Source of the DNA: Agrobacterium sp. a22-2
GTDB taxonomy: Bacteria; Pseudomonadota; Alphaproteobacteria; Rhizobiales; Rhizobiaceae
Length of the DNA stretch: 64,000 nucleotides
Reading direction: 5' to 3'
Assembly: GCF_012276985.1 (NCBI RefSeq)
Contig: NZ_JAAXMM010000003.1
Coordinates: 1-64,000, forward strand
Shown here: in pieces, positions 35,025 to 44,021 of the stretch
Numbering within the stretch: the stretch's first letter is position 1
Layout: every line of letters starts with the position of its first letter
Made by a program: the position numbers and the translations under genes
Notes under the pieces: model-generated
What the model was told of the DNA's origin: nothing
Seen by the model: the letters and a program-made list of their open reading frames with translations, nothing else
The model's database searches: none

Positions 35025-36029
35025 GTGAAAGCCTTCGTCGTCGACAAATACAAGAAGAAGGGCGCGCTGCGTCTGGCCGACATGCCCGAGCCCCGGATGG
35101 GCGCAAACGATGTTCTCGTGCGCATTCAGGCCACCGCGATCAACCTTCTGGATTCCAAGGTACGGGACGGCGAATTCAAGCTGTTCCTGCCCTATCGCCC
35201 GCCCTTCATTCTAGGCCATGATCTGGCCGGAACGGTTGTGCGCGTCGGCGCGAATGTGCGGCAATTCAAAGCGGGGGATGAGGTTTACGCCCGTCCGCGC
35301 GATCACCGGATTGGCACCTTTGCAGAGTTCATCGCGGTTGACGCCGCCGACGTGGCTCTGAAACCCGCGAGCCTTTCCATGGAGCAAGCCGCATCGATCC
35401 CGCTGGTCGGATTGACCGCCTGGCAGGCTTTGGTCGAGGTGGGCAAGGTCAAGCCCGGCCAGAAAGTGTTCATTCAGGCCGGCTCCGGCGGGGTTGGGAC
35501 CTTTGCCATCCAGCTTGCCAAGCACCTTGGTGCCACGGTGGCCACCACGACCAGTGCGGCGAATATTCACCTGGTCAAAAGCCTCGGCGCCGATGTGGTG
35601 ATCGACTACAAGACGCAGGATTTCGAACAGGTACTGTCCGGTTATGATCTGGTGCTGAACAGCCAGGATGCCAAGACGCTGGCCAAGTCACTGAACGTAC
35701 TGAAACCGGGTGGCCGATTGATCTCGATCTCCGGCCCACCGGATGTTCCCTTTGCCAGATCTCTGGGGCTGAACCTGTTTCTGCGCTTTGTGATGCGAAT
35801 GCTGAGCCGGGGCGTTCTGAAGAAGGCGAAAAGCCGGGGCGTCGAGTATTCCTTCCTGTTCATGCGCGCAGAAGGACAGCAGTTGGCCCAGATCGCCAGG
35901 CTGATCGACTCCGGTGTGATCCGTTCGGTCGTGGACAAGGTGTTCCCCTTTGCCCAGGTGGGAGATGCCTTGGCCTATGTCGAGACCGGGCGCGCCAAGG
36001 GCAAGGTCGTGGTCAAGGTTGCAGACTAA
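35025..36029 (+). CDS. NADP-dependent medium-chain oxidoreductase (quinone reductase-like, zinc-free)
   Basis: 334-residue member of the MDR superfamily. GroES-like domain with GHDLAGTVVRVGANVRQFKAGDEVYA near 62-88, then the nucleotide-binding domain with QAGSGGVGTFAIQLAKHLGA near 147-166. The zinc-binding cysteines of alcohol dehydrogenases are absent, as in quinone oxidoreductases and enoyl reductases. Start is GTG with GGAGAAA upstream. It likely reduces a quinone or reactive alkenal, matching the electrophile-response theme of the cassette. Confidence 0.88.
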   Translation: MKAFVVDKYKKKGALRLADMPEPRMGANDVLVRIQATAINLLDSKVRDGEFKLFLPYRPPFILGHDLAGTVVRVGANVRQFKAGDEVYARPRDHRIGTFAEFIAVDAADVALKPASLSMEQAASIPLVGLTAWQALVEVGKVKPGQKVFIQAGSGGVGTFAIQLAKHLGATVATTTSAANIHLVKSLGADVVIDYKTQDFEQVLSGYDLVLNSQDAKTLAKSLNVLKPGGRLISISGPPDVPFARSLGLNLFLRFVMRMLSRGVLKKAKSRGVEYSFLFMRAEGQQLAQIARLIDSGVIRSVVDKVFPFAQVGDALAYVETGRAKGKVVVKVAD

Positions 36030-36065
36030 GTTTGCCGCCCAACATCGGAAATTATAAGGATCGGG

Positions 36066-36081
36066 GCCGCATTTTTGCGGC
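36066..36081. terminator. Bidirectional hairpin between convergent genes
   Basis: GCCGCA-TTTT-TGCGGC stem-loop in the 53-bp gap between the oxidoreductase stop (36029) and the repressor stop (36083). The T-rich flank is modest, so termination strength is uncertain. Confidence 0.45.
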
Positions 36082-36082
36082 T

Positions 36083-36664
36083 CTATTGTTTCTGATGCCC
36101 GTTCGTGACAGCAGCACGGCAATCGGCGCGGCAGGTATCAAGAATTTCGTCTGCCAAGGCCGAGGCGTCCGGGCAGGCCCGCGACAGCACGATGGCCCCG
36201 ACGGCTTGCGCCAGAATGCTGATGGCTTGCGCGCGGGCATTTGCGCTGGCGGGCTGGTTTGCAGCAAGATTGCTCTCCAGTGCGCCAACAAGGCCCTCAA
36301 TACCCTCGCCGAAAACGGATCTGGTTTCATCCGGCAGCCGCGCCGCTTCCCCGCTCAGTGCGGCGGCCGTGCAGCCTTGGCCGCGCGCATCGCGATGCGC
36401 GCGAGAGACATAGGCGTCGATCATCTCACCCAAATCATACCCTGCATAGCGCACCAAAGTTTCGGAAAGTCCTTTGGCGGAGGCTTCTGCAATCAGCGCC
36501 TCCTTCGAGGCGAAGTGATTGTAAAATCCACCATGGGTCAGGCCCGCACCCTCCATCAGGTCGGCGACGCCCACGCCATCGAACCCTCGTTCGCGAAACA
36601 TCTCGGAGGCGATAGCGACGATCCTGTCGTGATTTTCCTGCTTCTTTTCCTTGGTGATCCGCAT
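36083..36664 (-). CDS. TetR/AcrR family repressor, NemR-like (copy 2)
   Basis: 193-residue TetR protein. Helix-turn-helix residues 8-55 with recognition helix GAGLTHGGFYNHFASK, almost the same as copy 1 at 30035. The ligand domain has a GQGCTAAALSGE region with a Cys at the same place as in copy 1, plus two more Cys near the C-terminus. The ATG at 36664 has AAAGGA upstream; the frame to 36712 would start inside the operator. It converges on the SDR-hydrolase-oxidoreductase operon, and it has a matching operator at its own promoter. Confidence 0.86.
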   Translation of the reverse strand: MRITKEKKQENHDRIVAIASEMFRERGFDGVGVADLMEGAGLTHGGFYNHFASKEALIAEASAKGLSETLVRYAGYDLGEMIDAYVSRAHRDARGQGCTAAALSGEAARLPDETRSVFGEGIEGLVGALESNLAANQPASANARAQAISILAQAVGAIVLSRACPDASALADEILDTCRADCRAAVTNGHQKQ

Positions 36665-36695
36665 GTCCGAATCCTTTCGACGACGCGCCGTATCT

Positions 36696-36709
36696 ATGAT
36701 GTTGATCAT
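36696..36709. promoter_or_regulatory. TetR operator site, ATGAT-GTTG-ATCAT
   Basis: Perfect shared operator 32 bp upstream of the repressor start, suggesting autorepression. A degenerate second copy CTGAC-GACT-ATCAT lies at 36728-36741. Confidence 0.65.
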
Positions 36710-36712
36710 CAT

Positions 36713-37316
36713 TGGGTTGGTATATTGCTGACGACTATCATTAATAATGTGTTCAACACAAGGAACACCTTATGCCAGTTGCCTAACTTTCCGTCCCGCC
36801 CCTCGTTTCATCGCCTAGATGGCGTAAGTTCGCCCGGCGCCGCTGACAGCTTGTTACCCGCTACAATGAAGGCTTCTCTTTCTGGGGCAGAGGAGGGCGC
36901 TGGGACAGGGGCTTTCTGTAGCGCGATGGCGAGACTGCTGCTTGAGCCGACTATCGCTCCAATTGCGCGGAAGTTTTTCCATGGCGAACCAGCATCAGGT
37001 TGCTCCGATGAGCATGTAGTCGCTATTGCAAAGAGCACAACGATGCGTGGAGCGACTTTCCACTCCATCAATATCGCTAGGCAGGTGAGTTCCAGGTCGA
37101 CGTAGGCGACTAGTCGCGAAATCGTAGAAATTCCTAAAAATATATGTTTATCAATCTATTAGCTTCCTTAGTCAGAGGAAGCCGGTCCAGATCCCTTTCA
37201 AGAGCCTGCAAACTCACGCCACGTGATGTCCTGTCTTCACAACGGGGCATCTTTGTCTTACAAGGCACCCGTAATCCGGTCGCAGCCCACCCGGTCAAAA
37301 CAAGGGATACTACATC
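36713..37316. other. 604-bp stretch upstream of queC without a confident gene
   Basis: The left end holds the degenerate operator and a 13-bp palindrome TGTGTTCAACACA (36748-36760). A minus-strand frame 36808-37071 (87 codons, Ser/Ala-rich) resembles nothing I know. An AT-rich run at 37120-37165 probably contains the queC promoter. No preQ1 riboswitch could be recognised here. Confidence 0.4.
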
Positions 37317-38027
37317 GTGAACATCATCGTCATCTGCTCCGGCGGATTGGACTCTGTTTCGCTCGCCCATAAGGTGGCAGCGGAACATCAACTCGTCGGC
37401 CTTCTTTCCTTCGATTACGGACAGCGGCATCGCAAGGAACTGGACTTCGCCGCCGCCTGCGCCAGGCGGTTGGGCGTCGCCCATCAGATCATCGACATCA
37501 GCAATATCGGCGCTCATCTCACCGGATCGGCCTTGACCGACGATATCGCCATTCCCGACGGGCACTATGCCGAGGAGACGATGAGAGTGACGGTTGTCCC
37601 GAACCGCAACGCGATCATGCTGGCCATCGCCTTCGGGCTCGCGGCGGCGCAGAAAGCAGACGCCGTCGGGGTCGCCGTGCATGGCGGCGATCATTTCATC
37701 TATCCCGACTGCCGCCCCGGCTTCATAGACGCATTTGAAGCGATGCAGGACCAGGCTCTCGATGGCTATGCCAGCGTTTCGCTCTACGCGCCTTACGTTC
37801 ATATATCGAAGGCCGATATTGTGACCGACGGCGCGAACAACGGCACTCCATTTGCCGAGACCTGGTCGTGCTACAAGGGTGGTGCGCGCCATTGCGGCCG
37901 CTGCGGAACCTGCGTCGAGCGGCGGGAAGCGTTTCATCTTGCCGGGGTCGCGGACCCGACCGACTACGAGGATCCGGACTTCTGGGTGGCGGTCACCGCC
38001 AGCTTCTCCGTCTCGGAGGGGAAGTAG
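37317..38027 (+). CDS. queC: 7-cyano-7-deazaguanine synthase
   Basis: ATP-dependent enzyme converting 7-carboxy-7-deazaguanine to preQ0 on the route to queuosine and related 7-deazapurines. Length 236 is normal. PP-loop SGGLDS lies at residues 8-13, the LLSFDYGQRH block follows, and four zinc cysteines sit at 185, 193, 196 and 199 (WSCYKGGARHCGRCGTC). Start is GTG at 37317 with AAGGGA upstream. Its expected partner queD is reduced to a stub directly downstream, and queE is absent, so either these steps are supplied elsewhere or this copy is a leftover. Confidence 0.9.
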   Translation: MNIIVICSGGLDSVSLAHKVAAEHQLVGLLSFDYGQRHRKELDFAAACARRLGVAHQIIDISNIGAHLTGSALTDDIAIPDGHYAEETMRVTVVPNRNAIMLAIAFGLAAAQKADAVGVAVHGGDHFIYPDCRPGFIDAFEAMQDQALDGYASVSLYAPYVHISKADIVTDGANNGTPFAETWSCYKGGARHCGRCGTCVERREAFHLAGVADPTDYEDPDFWVAVTASFSVSEGK

Positions 38028-38095
38028 TATTTCGGATCACCAAGGAATTTCACTTCCCCGCCTCGCATCAGTTGACGCGTTTGCCGGCCGAACAG
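38027..38095 (+). pseudogene. queD: queD (6-carboxytetrahydropterin synthase) 5' fragment
   Basis: The last base of the queC stop opens a frame reading VFRITKEFHFPASHQLTRLP, the standard N-terminus of QueD including the first zinc His of ASHQL. After 23 codons the match stops: the CxxxHGH region and everything after it are missing. The expected ATG is GTA here. This is a truncated, start-less queD left behind the intact queC. Confidence 0.7.
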
Positions 38096-38172
38096 ACTTT
38101 TTATGGCGCCATTGCTCATCCATCAACCGCCACGAGACCTATTTTGCAAACCTTGTCTTGGAGGAAATCACA

Positions 38173-38592
38173 TTGACCCAGCATGGCGATTACCGGATCG
38201 AACCCCTCGTCCCGAGTGTCGAAGATTTCCTCCGACTGCGACATCTGTCGGGCCTTAGCGCCTTTTCGAGGGAGGCGGCCGAAAAGGGGTTGCCCAATTC
38301 GATCTTTGGTGTCTGCCTGATGAGCGGCGGCGATGTCGTCGGCATGGGTCGCATCATCGGCGACGGCGGCTGCTTCTTTCAGATCACCGACATCGCGATC
38401 ATGCCGGCCCACCAGGGTAGAGGGCTTGCCAAGATGATCATGGCTGCCCTGACCGACCATATCGAGACCCAGTTGCCGAAGACCGCCTATGTCAGTCTGA
38501 TCGCCGACGTCCCGGCGAACCGCCTCTATCAACAGTTCGGTTTTACTGAAACTGCGCCGCGGTCGGTCGGGATGGCGAGGAAAGTTGTCTAG
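38173..38592 (+). CDS. GNAT family N-acetyltransferase
   Basis: 139-residue acetyltransferase. The acetyl-CoA pyrophosphate-binding loop HQGRGLAKMIM lies near residue 80, followed by the beta-bulge SLIADVPANRLYQQFGF near 112-125 typical of the family. Start is TTG at 38173 because GGAGG lies 8-9 bases upstream and no in-frame ATG gives a domain of the right size. The substrate amine cannot be inferred. It sits directly behind the queD stub, so the event that truncated queD probably brought this gene in. Confidence 0.75.
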   Translation: MTQHGDYRIEPLVPSVEDFLRLRHLSGLSAFSREAAEKGLPNSIFGVCLMSGGDVVGMGRIIGDGGCFFQITDIAIMPAHQGRGLAKMIMAALTDHIETQLPKTAYVSLIADVPANRLYQQFGFTETAPRSVGMARKVV

Positions 38593-38637
38593 CGATGGGC
38601 GGCCAACGCAACTTCCTTCTATTTTCAGGGAGCCTTT

Positions 38638-38832
38638 GTGACGCTGCCCCACCTCCTTCGTGAGCGCCTTCACCTGACGGGGACGAAGAAAGGCTGAGAC
38701 CGAGGCCAATGCGGTGCCTGGACCGTGCTCGTCGATGGACGGCGCATCAACGCCTGCCTTTTCAGGCAGCCTTCATCGCGTGCGACGGCTTCCAATGCGG
38801 CTACTGCACGTCTGGGCAAATCATGAGTGCTC
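38638..38832 (+). pseudogene. [2Fe-2S] subunit of a xanthine/aldehyde dehydrogenase-type enzyme, remnant
   Basis: A decayed frame reads LPHLLRERLHLTGTKKG, then a stop where the first cluster Cys belongs (TGA at 38695), then DRGQCGAWTVLVDGRRINAC with the third Cys changed to Trp. After a deletion and frame change comes QAAFIACDGFQCGYCTSGQI, the second cluster site. The rest of the gene is missing. Multiple independent lesions exclude function. It resembles small subunits such as PaoA, CoxS or XdhA. Confidence 0.75.
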
Positions 38833-38930
38833 GTCCTGGTCCGCGACCCTTCCCAGGGACAGACCCATGATCTTTCGAACCGTGATCCCGACAAGCCTGT
38901 CGACGAGTCGGGCCCGGATGGATTGCAGGG

Positions 38931-39875
38931 TTATTCGAAGACGATGCGCGGGAAATAGAAGCTCACCACCCAGTTCGGCAGGTCGACGATTTCGCTGATC
39001 CTGAGATCGGCGCAAACCGAGCACAGCATATAGGCGTCGACCGGGTTCAGTCCGTGTTCGGCGCAGAGGAGATCGACCATGCGCGACACGGCCTCCCGGG
39101 CGGCTGTCATCAGATCAGGGCCTATGCCGGTCGTCACTTCATAGCCTGCGCCGTCGAGATGGCGGGTGACGGGTCCGGGCGTGGTGAAACGGGGGGCGGG
39201 CAGGCGGGCATCCTTGACAAGTTCCACCGTCGCTTCGACATCCATCCGGCTTTCGATGGCCGTGCCGCAGACCTCACCGTCGCCCTGGGCGGCATGGGTG
39301 TCGCCGATCGAAAGCAGCGCGCCTTCCACCTCGACCGGCAGGTAGAGTGTGACGCCGCTGGTCAGGTCGCGGATATCCAGGTTGCCGCCGACGCGGCGTG
39401 GCGGCACGACGGAATGCAGGCCCGGTTCCGCCGGAGCGACACCGATCGTGCCGGCGAAGGGCTTGAGCGGCACGCGGCCTTTCGGGCCATAGAGGGCCGG
39501 GGCCATGGAGGCGGCGTCATAGGACCAGAGATGCAGTGCCGGATCCTTGAACTGGTCCGCCAGAAGCCCGAAGCCGGGAATATTGGCCGTCCAGCCGATC
39601 CCTGAGGGATGAAAGGCGCGCAGCGTGATCTTCAGCGCATCGCCCGGCTCGGCACCCTCCACATAGACCGGCCCGGTCACCGGGTTGATCAGACCGAAAT
39701 CGAGCGCTGCGAGCGTCTCAAGCGTCGCGTCGGAACCGATCTGGCCGCCGGAGGAATCAAGGCATTCGAACAGGATGGTTTCACCGGACTTTGCCACGAT
39801 CGCCGGATCGAAGGCCCGGTTCCAGCCGAAGTGACTTTGGGCGCGGTGGATGGTGTGGGTGCAGGCAACGCACAT
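38931..39875 (-). CDS. Acetamidase/formamidase family amidohydrolase
   Basis: 314-residue FmdA/AmdA-type enzyme that hydrolyses a short amide to acid and ammonia. Family features are NRAFDPAIVAKSGETI near 22, then GPVYVEGAEPGDAL near 66-80, GDTHAAQGDGEVCGTAIES near 190-208, and the C-terminal AYMLCSVCADLRISEIVD region. AAAGGACC supports the ATG at 39875. It is the last gene of the long operon that begins with amiC and amiR, 44 bp after the OppF-type ATPase, so it would release ammonia or acid from the imported compound. Confidence 0.85.
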   Translation of the reverse strand: MCVACTHTIHRAQSHFGWNRAFDPAIVAKSGETILFECLDSSGGQIGSDATLETLAALDFGLINPVTGPVYVEGAEPGDALKITLRAFHPSGIGWTANIPGFGLLADQFKDPALHLWSYDAASMAPALYGPKGRVPLKPFAGTIGVAPAEPGLHSVVPPRRVGGNLDIRDLTSGVTLYLPVEVEGALLSIGDTHAAQGDGEVCGTAIESRMDVEATVELVKDARLPAPRFTTPGPVTRHLDGAGYEVTTGIGPDLMTAAREAVSRMVDLLCAEHGLNPVDAYMLCSVCADLRISEIVDLPNWVVSFYFPRIVFE

Positions 39876-39919
39876 GGAGCGGTCCTTTCTCGGTGAGGCT
39901 CCCGTCCAGACGACGGTGG

Positions 39920-40909
39920 TCAGTCCAGAGGAAAATGGCAGGCCACCTGCCGGTTGGTCGCAACCCTGGTCAATTCCGGCCTCGTCTCGCGACACAGATC
40001 CGTCGCATAGGGGCAGCGGGTGGAAAACTTGCAGCCGGAGGGCGGCGACAAGGGGCTCGGGATTTCGCCGGACAGCAGGATCCTCTCGCGTTTGCCGCGG
40101 AGATGCGGTTGCGGAATGGCCGAGAGCAGGGCGCGCGTATAGGGGTGGTGCGGCCGGGCGTAGAGCGCTTCGGTTTCGCCGGTCTCGACGATCGAGCCGA
40201 GATACATGACCGCCACCCGTGTCGAGACATGGCGGACCACGGCCAGATCGTGGGCGATGAAAACATAAGTGAGGTTCAGCCTGTCGCGCAGCTCGCCGAA
40301 CAGGTTCACCACCTGTGCCTGGACCGAAACGTCGAGCGCCGAGACCGGTTCGTCGGCGACGATCAGTTTCGGCTCGACGGCCAGCGCCCGGGCGATGCCG
40401 ATGCGCTGGCGCTGGCCACCGGAAAATTCGTGCGGGTAGCGGTCGAGATATTCGCGGCGCAGGCCGACAAGTTCCATGAGTTCGTCCAGCCGTTCCTCGA
40501 CAGCCGAACCTTCGCGGATGCGATGGACGCGCAGCACTTCCGCCAGCATGTCGCGAACGCGGCGGCGCGGATTGAGCGAGGCGGACGGATCCTGGAAGAT
40601 CATCTGCATCTTGCGGCGTACCGGTTTCAGCGCGGCGGTGCCGGCAGTCGCAATGTCCTGTCCGTCGAAGGACAGGGCCCCGGAGGTGATGTCGTAGAGG
40701 CGGGTCAGGCAGCGTCCGAGCGTCGACTTGCCGCTGCCGGATTCGCCAACGAGACCCAGCGTTTCCCCTGGATAGACGTCAAGATCGATGGCATCGACCG
40801 CATGCAGGACGCGGCCGGAACGGGGCAGCATGGTCTTGCCGACGGTGAAATTCTTGGTGAGCCCGCGGGCCTTGAGCAGCGGCGCGTTTGTGGTCGTTTC
40901 GGCGCTCAT
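39920..40909 (-). CDS. Peptide ABC importer ATPase, OppF type (second system)
   Basis: 329-residue ATPase. Walker [10 protein letters not shown] near residue 57, signature FSGGQRQRIGIARAL near 165, Walker B LIVADEPVSALD and the C-terminal oligopeptide block SGCKFSTRCPYA near 300. It starts inside the OppD-type gene end with a 4-bp overlap. Together with the OppD type it powers import through the two permeases of this operon. Confidence 0.92.
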   Translation of the reverse strand: MSAETTTNAPLLKARGLTKNFTVGKTMLPRSGRVLHAVDAIDLDVYPGETLGLVGESGSGKSTLGRCLTRLYDITSGALSFDGQDIATAGTAALKPVRRKMQMIFQDPSASLNPRRRVRDMLAEVLRVHRIREGSAVEERLDELMELVGLRREYLDRYPHEFSGGQRQRIGIARALAVEPKLIVADEPVSALDVSVQAQVVNLFGELRDRLNLTYVFIAHDLAVVRHVSTRVAVMYLGSIVETGETEALYARPHHPYTRALLSAIPQPHLRGKRERILLSGEIPSPLSPPSGCKFSTRCPYATDLCRETRPELTRVATNRQVACHFPLD

Positions 40910-41931
40910 GCGGTTTGCTCCAGCGGAAGGGCGGATTGCCGAAGGGCGGGACGCTCGTCGTCACCGATGACGCATAGTGCGGCCTGCTCACCGGACTTTT
41001 GCAGGGGCGGGCGCTCCGCGCAGGCGGGGCGCGCGAAGGTGCAACGCGGCGCGAAGCCGCAACCGTCCGGAATGGTCTCCGGCGTCGGCGGCATACCGGG
41101 GATCGACCGGAGTTTGGCAAGTCGCGGGCCGGTCAGTGGCGGGATCGAGGCCATCAGCCCCCAGGTATAAGGATGCATGGGCGCGGAGAAGACGTCCTCC
41201 ATGCGGCCACGCTCGACGATCCGCCCGGCATACATCACTGCCACCTGCTCGGCGACTTCCGCCACCACGCCCATGTCATGGGTGATCAGGATGATGGCGG
41301 AGCCGAAATCCTTGCGCAGCCGGAGAAGCAGATCGAGCACCTGCGCCTGCACGGTCACGTCGAGCGCGGTGGTCGGTTCGTCGGCGACGAGAAGAGCCGG
41401 GTTGCAGGAGAGCGCCATGGCGATGACGGCGCGCTGGCGCATGCCGCCGGACAGCTGGTGCGGATAGCGGTCGACGGCTTCGCCCGGATTGGAGAGGCCC
41501 ACTTCCCCCAGCAATTCGATGGCGCGGCGGCGGGCAATGCGCGCCGAGACGTTTTCGTGCGCCCGGATCTGCTCGGCGATCTGCCAGCCGATGGTATAGA
41601 CCGGGGTCAGTGCCGTCATCGGGTCCTGGGAGATAAGCCCGATCTGCCTGCCGCGGATCGCCCGCATCTGGCTGGCCGGCAGGTCGAGAAGGGGCTTGCC
41701 TCGAAACGACACGGCGCCGTCGACGCGGGTGGTCTTGGTATCGTGCAGCCCGAGCAGCGACAGCAGTGTCACGGATTTGCCCGAGCCGGATTCGCCGACG
41801 ATCGAGAGGATCTCGCCCCCGTGGACGCGAAAGGAAACGTCGCGCACGGCCGGGACCAGGCCGCGGTCGGTCGCAAACGACACCGACAGGCCGCTGACGT
41901 CGAGGAGGATCTTTTTTTCATTCTGGCTCAT
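40906..41931 (-). CDS. Peptide ABC importer ATPase, OppD type (second system)
   Basis: 341-residue ATPase with Walker [10 protein letters not shown] near residue 43, signature [15 protein letters not shown] near 155, Walker [13 protein letters not shown] and the [14 protein letters not shown] cysteine cluster near 300 found in oligopeptide-type ATPases. The start is 3 bp after the permease stop. Its C-terminal overlap with the OppF gene by 4 bp indicates coupled translation. Confidence 0.92.
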   Translation of the reverse strand: MSQNEKKILLDVSGLSVSFATDRGLVPAVRDVSFRVHGGEILSIVGESGSGKSVTLLSLLGLHDTKTTRVDGAVSFRGKPLLDLPASQMRAIRGRQIGLISQDPMTALTPVYTIGWQIAEQIRAHENVSARIARRRAIELLGEVGLSNPGEAVDRYPHQLSGGMRQRAVIAMALSCNPALLVADEPTTALDVTVQAQVLDLLLRLRKDFGSAIILITHDMGVVAEVAEQVAVMYAGRIVERGRMEDVFSAPMHPYTWGLMASIPPLTGPRLAKLRSIPGMPPTPETIPDGCGFAPRCTFARPACAERPPLQKSGEQAALCVIGDDERPALRQSALPLEQTA

Positions 41932-41934
41932 CGC

Positions 41935-42906
<972 letters not shown>

Positions 42907-42916
42907 GAACCTCTCC

Positions 42917-43945
42917 TCAAACCAGTTTGGTGCGCGGATCGAGCGCGTCACGCAGGCTGTCGCCCAGCACGTTGAGTGACAGCACGGTGAGCACGATGGC
43001 GATGCCAGGCGCCAGCGCCACGATTGGCCGCGTGTAGAGCAGGGTCTGGCCGTCCTGGATGATCGTGCCCCAACTCGCATCCGGCGCCTGCACGCCGATC
43101 GACAGGAAGGACAGCGAGGATTCGGTGATGATGTTGAGCCCCATCATCAGCGGCACGAAGACGATCAACATGGTGGCGACGTTGGGCAGGATATCGTGCA
43201 GCAGGATGCGCCAGGCGGGAATGCCCAAGCCGCGCGCCGCCAGCACGAATTCGCTTTCCCTGAGCGCCAGCACCCGACCGCGCAGCGGGCGCGCCACATA
43301 GGGCACGTAGATGATGCCGATGATGAAGATCGGCAGGGCCAGGCTGTCGGCGCCGATCTCGATCGGCCCGATGACGATGCCGTTGGAGATCAGCACGATC
43401 GAGAGCGAGATGGCCAGCAGATAGACCGGAAAGGCCCAGAGAATATCGAGGATCCGCGACAGGATGTTGTCGACCCAGCCGCCGAAGAAGCCGGCGGAAA
43501 TGCCGACGATGGCGGCAAGACAGAGACAGATGAGGGTCGCCGATGCGGCGATGAACAGCGAGTTGCGGCCGCCATAGAGCAGGCGGGCGGCAACGTCGCG
43601 CCCTTGCGTGTCGGCGCCGAGCAGATATTGCGGGCTCCAGGTCGGCCCGATCGGCGTGACGCCGAGACCAAGGCCCTCGGTCGAAGCCTGCATCACCTTG
43701 ACCCGCTTGCCGTCGATCATGATGCGGCCGCTGAGATTGGAGCGGAACGGGTCGGTCTCGGCGATGTAGCTGGCATAGAGGGGGGCTGCAAGCGTGGACA
43801 GCACGATCAGCAGCAGGACCGCCGCGGCGGCCAGGGTCACGCGGTCGCGCTGCAGGATATGCCAGGCGCGCCGCCACGGGCCCGAGGACGGGCGAGAGGC
43901 AAGGGCTGGCGCCTCGAGGCTGGTGATCTGTAGAACGTCGGTCAT
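42917..43945 (-). CDS. Peptide ABC importer permease, DppC/OppC type (second system)
   Basis: 342-residue permease with an N-terminal extension. The DppC hallmark LLGADTQGRDVAARLLYGGRNSL lies near 108-130 and the EAA loop LAARGLGIPAWRILLHDILPN near 235-255. A periplasmic insert of about 60 residues (ETDPFRSNLSGRIMIDGKRV) separates the first helix from the core. It lies 10 bp before the DppB-type gene and 76 bp after the binding-protein gene, separated from it by a strong hairpin. Confidence 0.9.
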   Translation of the reverse strand: MTDVLQITSLEAPALASRPSSGPWRRAWHILQRDRVTLAAAAVLLLIVLSTLAAPLYASYIAETDPFRSNLSGRIMIDGKRVKVMQASTEGLGLGVTPIGPTWSPQYLLGADTQGRDVAARLLYGGRNSLFIAASATLICLCLAAIVGISAGFFGGWVDNILSRILDILWAFPVYLLAISLSIVLISNGIVIGPIEIGADSLALPIFIIGIIYVPYVARPLRGRVLALRESEFVLAARGLGIPAWRILLHDILPNVATMLIVFVPLMMGLNIITESSLSFLSIGVQAPDASWGTIIQDGQTLLYTRPIVALAPGIAIVLTVLSLNVLGDSLRDALDPRTKLV

Positions 43946-43972
43946 CTATTCCCCGATAGGCATCATTGGGCT

Positions 43973-44002
43973 GGCGGGCGGCAAAACTCTTCGCCGCCCG
44001 CC
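43973..44002 (-). terminator. Intercistronic hairpin after the second peptide-binding-protein gene
   Basis: Perfect 10-bp stem (GGCGGGCGGC with GCCGCCCGCC) and a 10-base loop, directly between the binding-protein stop (44022) and the permease start (43945). No T-run follows, suggesting a processing or stability element rather than a terminator. Confidence 0.7.
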
Positions 44003-44021
44003 GGATTGTGTCAGGCGAAGC

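Noticed and set aside
36808..37071. 87-codon minus-strand frame before queC
   Set aside because: Low-complexity Ser/Ala composition, no ribosome site, no domain; left as part of an unexplained gap.
37080..37316. Possible preQ1 riboswitch upstream of queC
   Set aside because: I looked for the preQ1-I stem with its A-rich tail and found no convincing match; the region only shows an AT-rich promoter-like run.
38695..38697. TGA in place of a cluster Cys, which could suggest a selenocysteine codon
   Set aside because: A second cluster Cys is Trp, there is an internal deletion with frame change, and the gene lacks its end. These lesions make a pseudogene the simple explanation.
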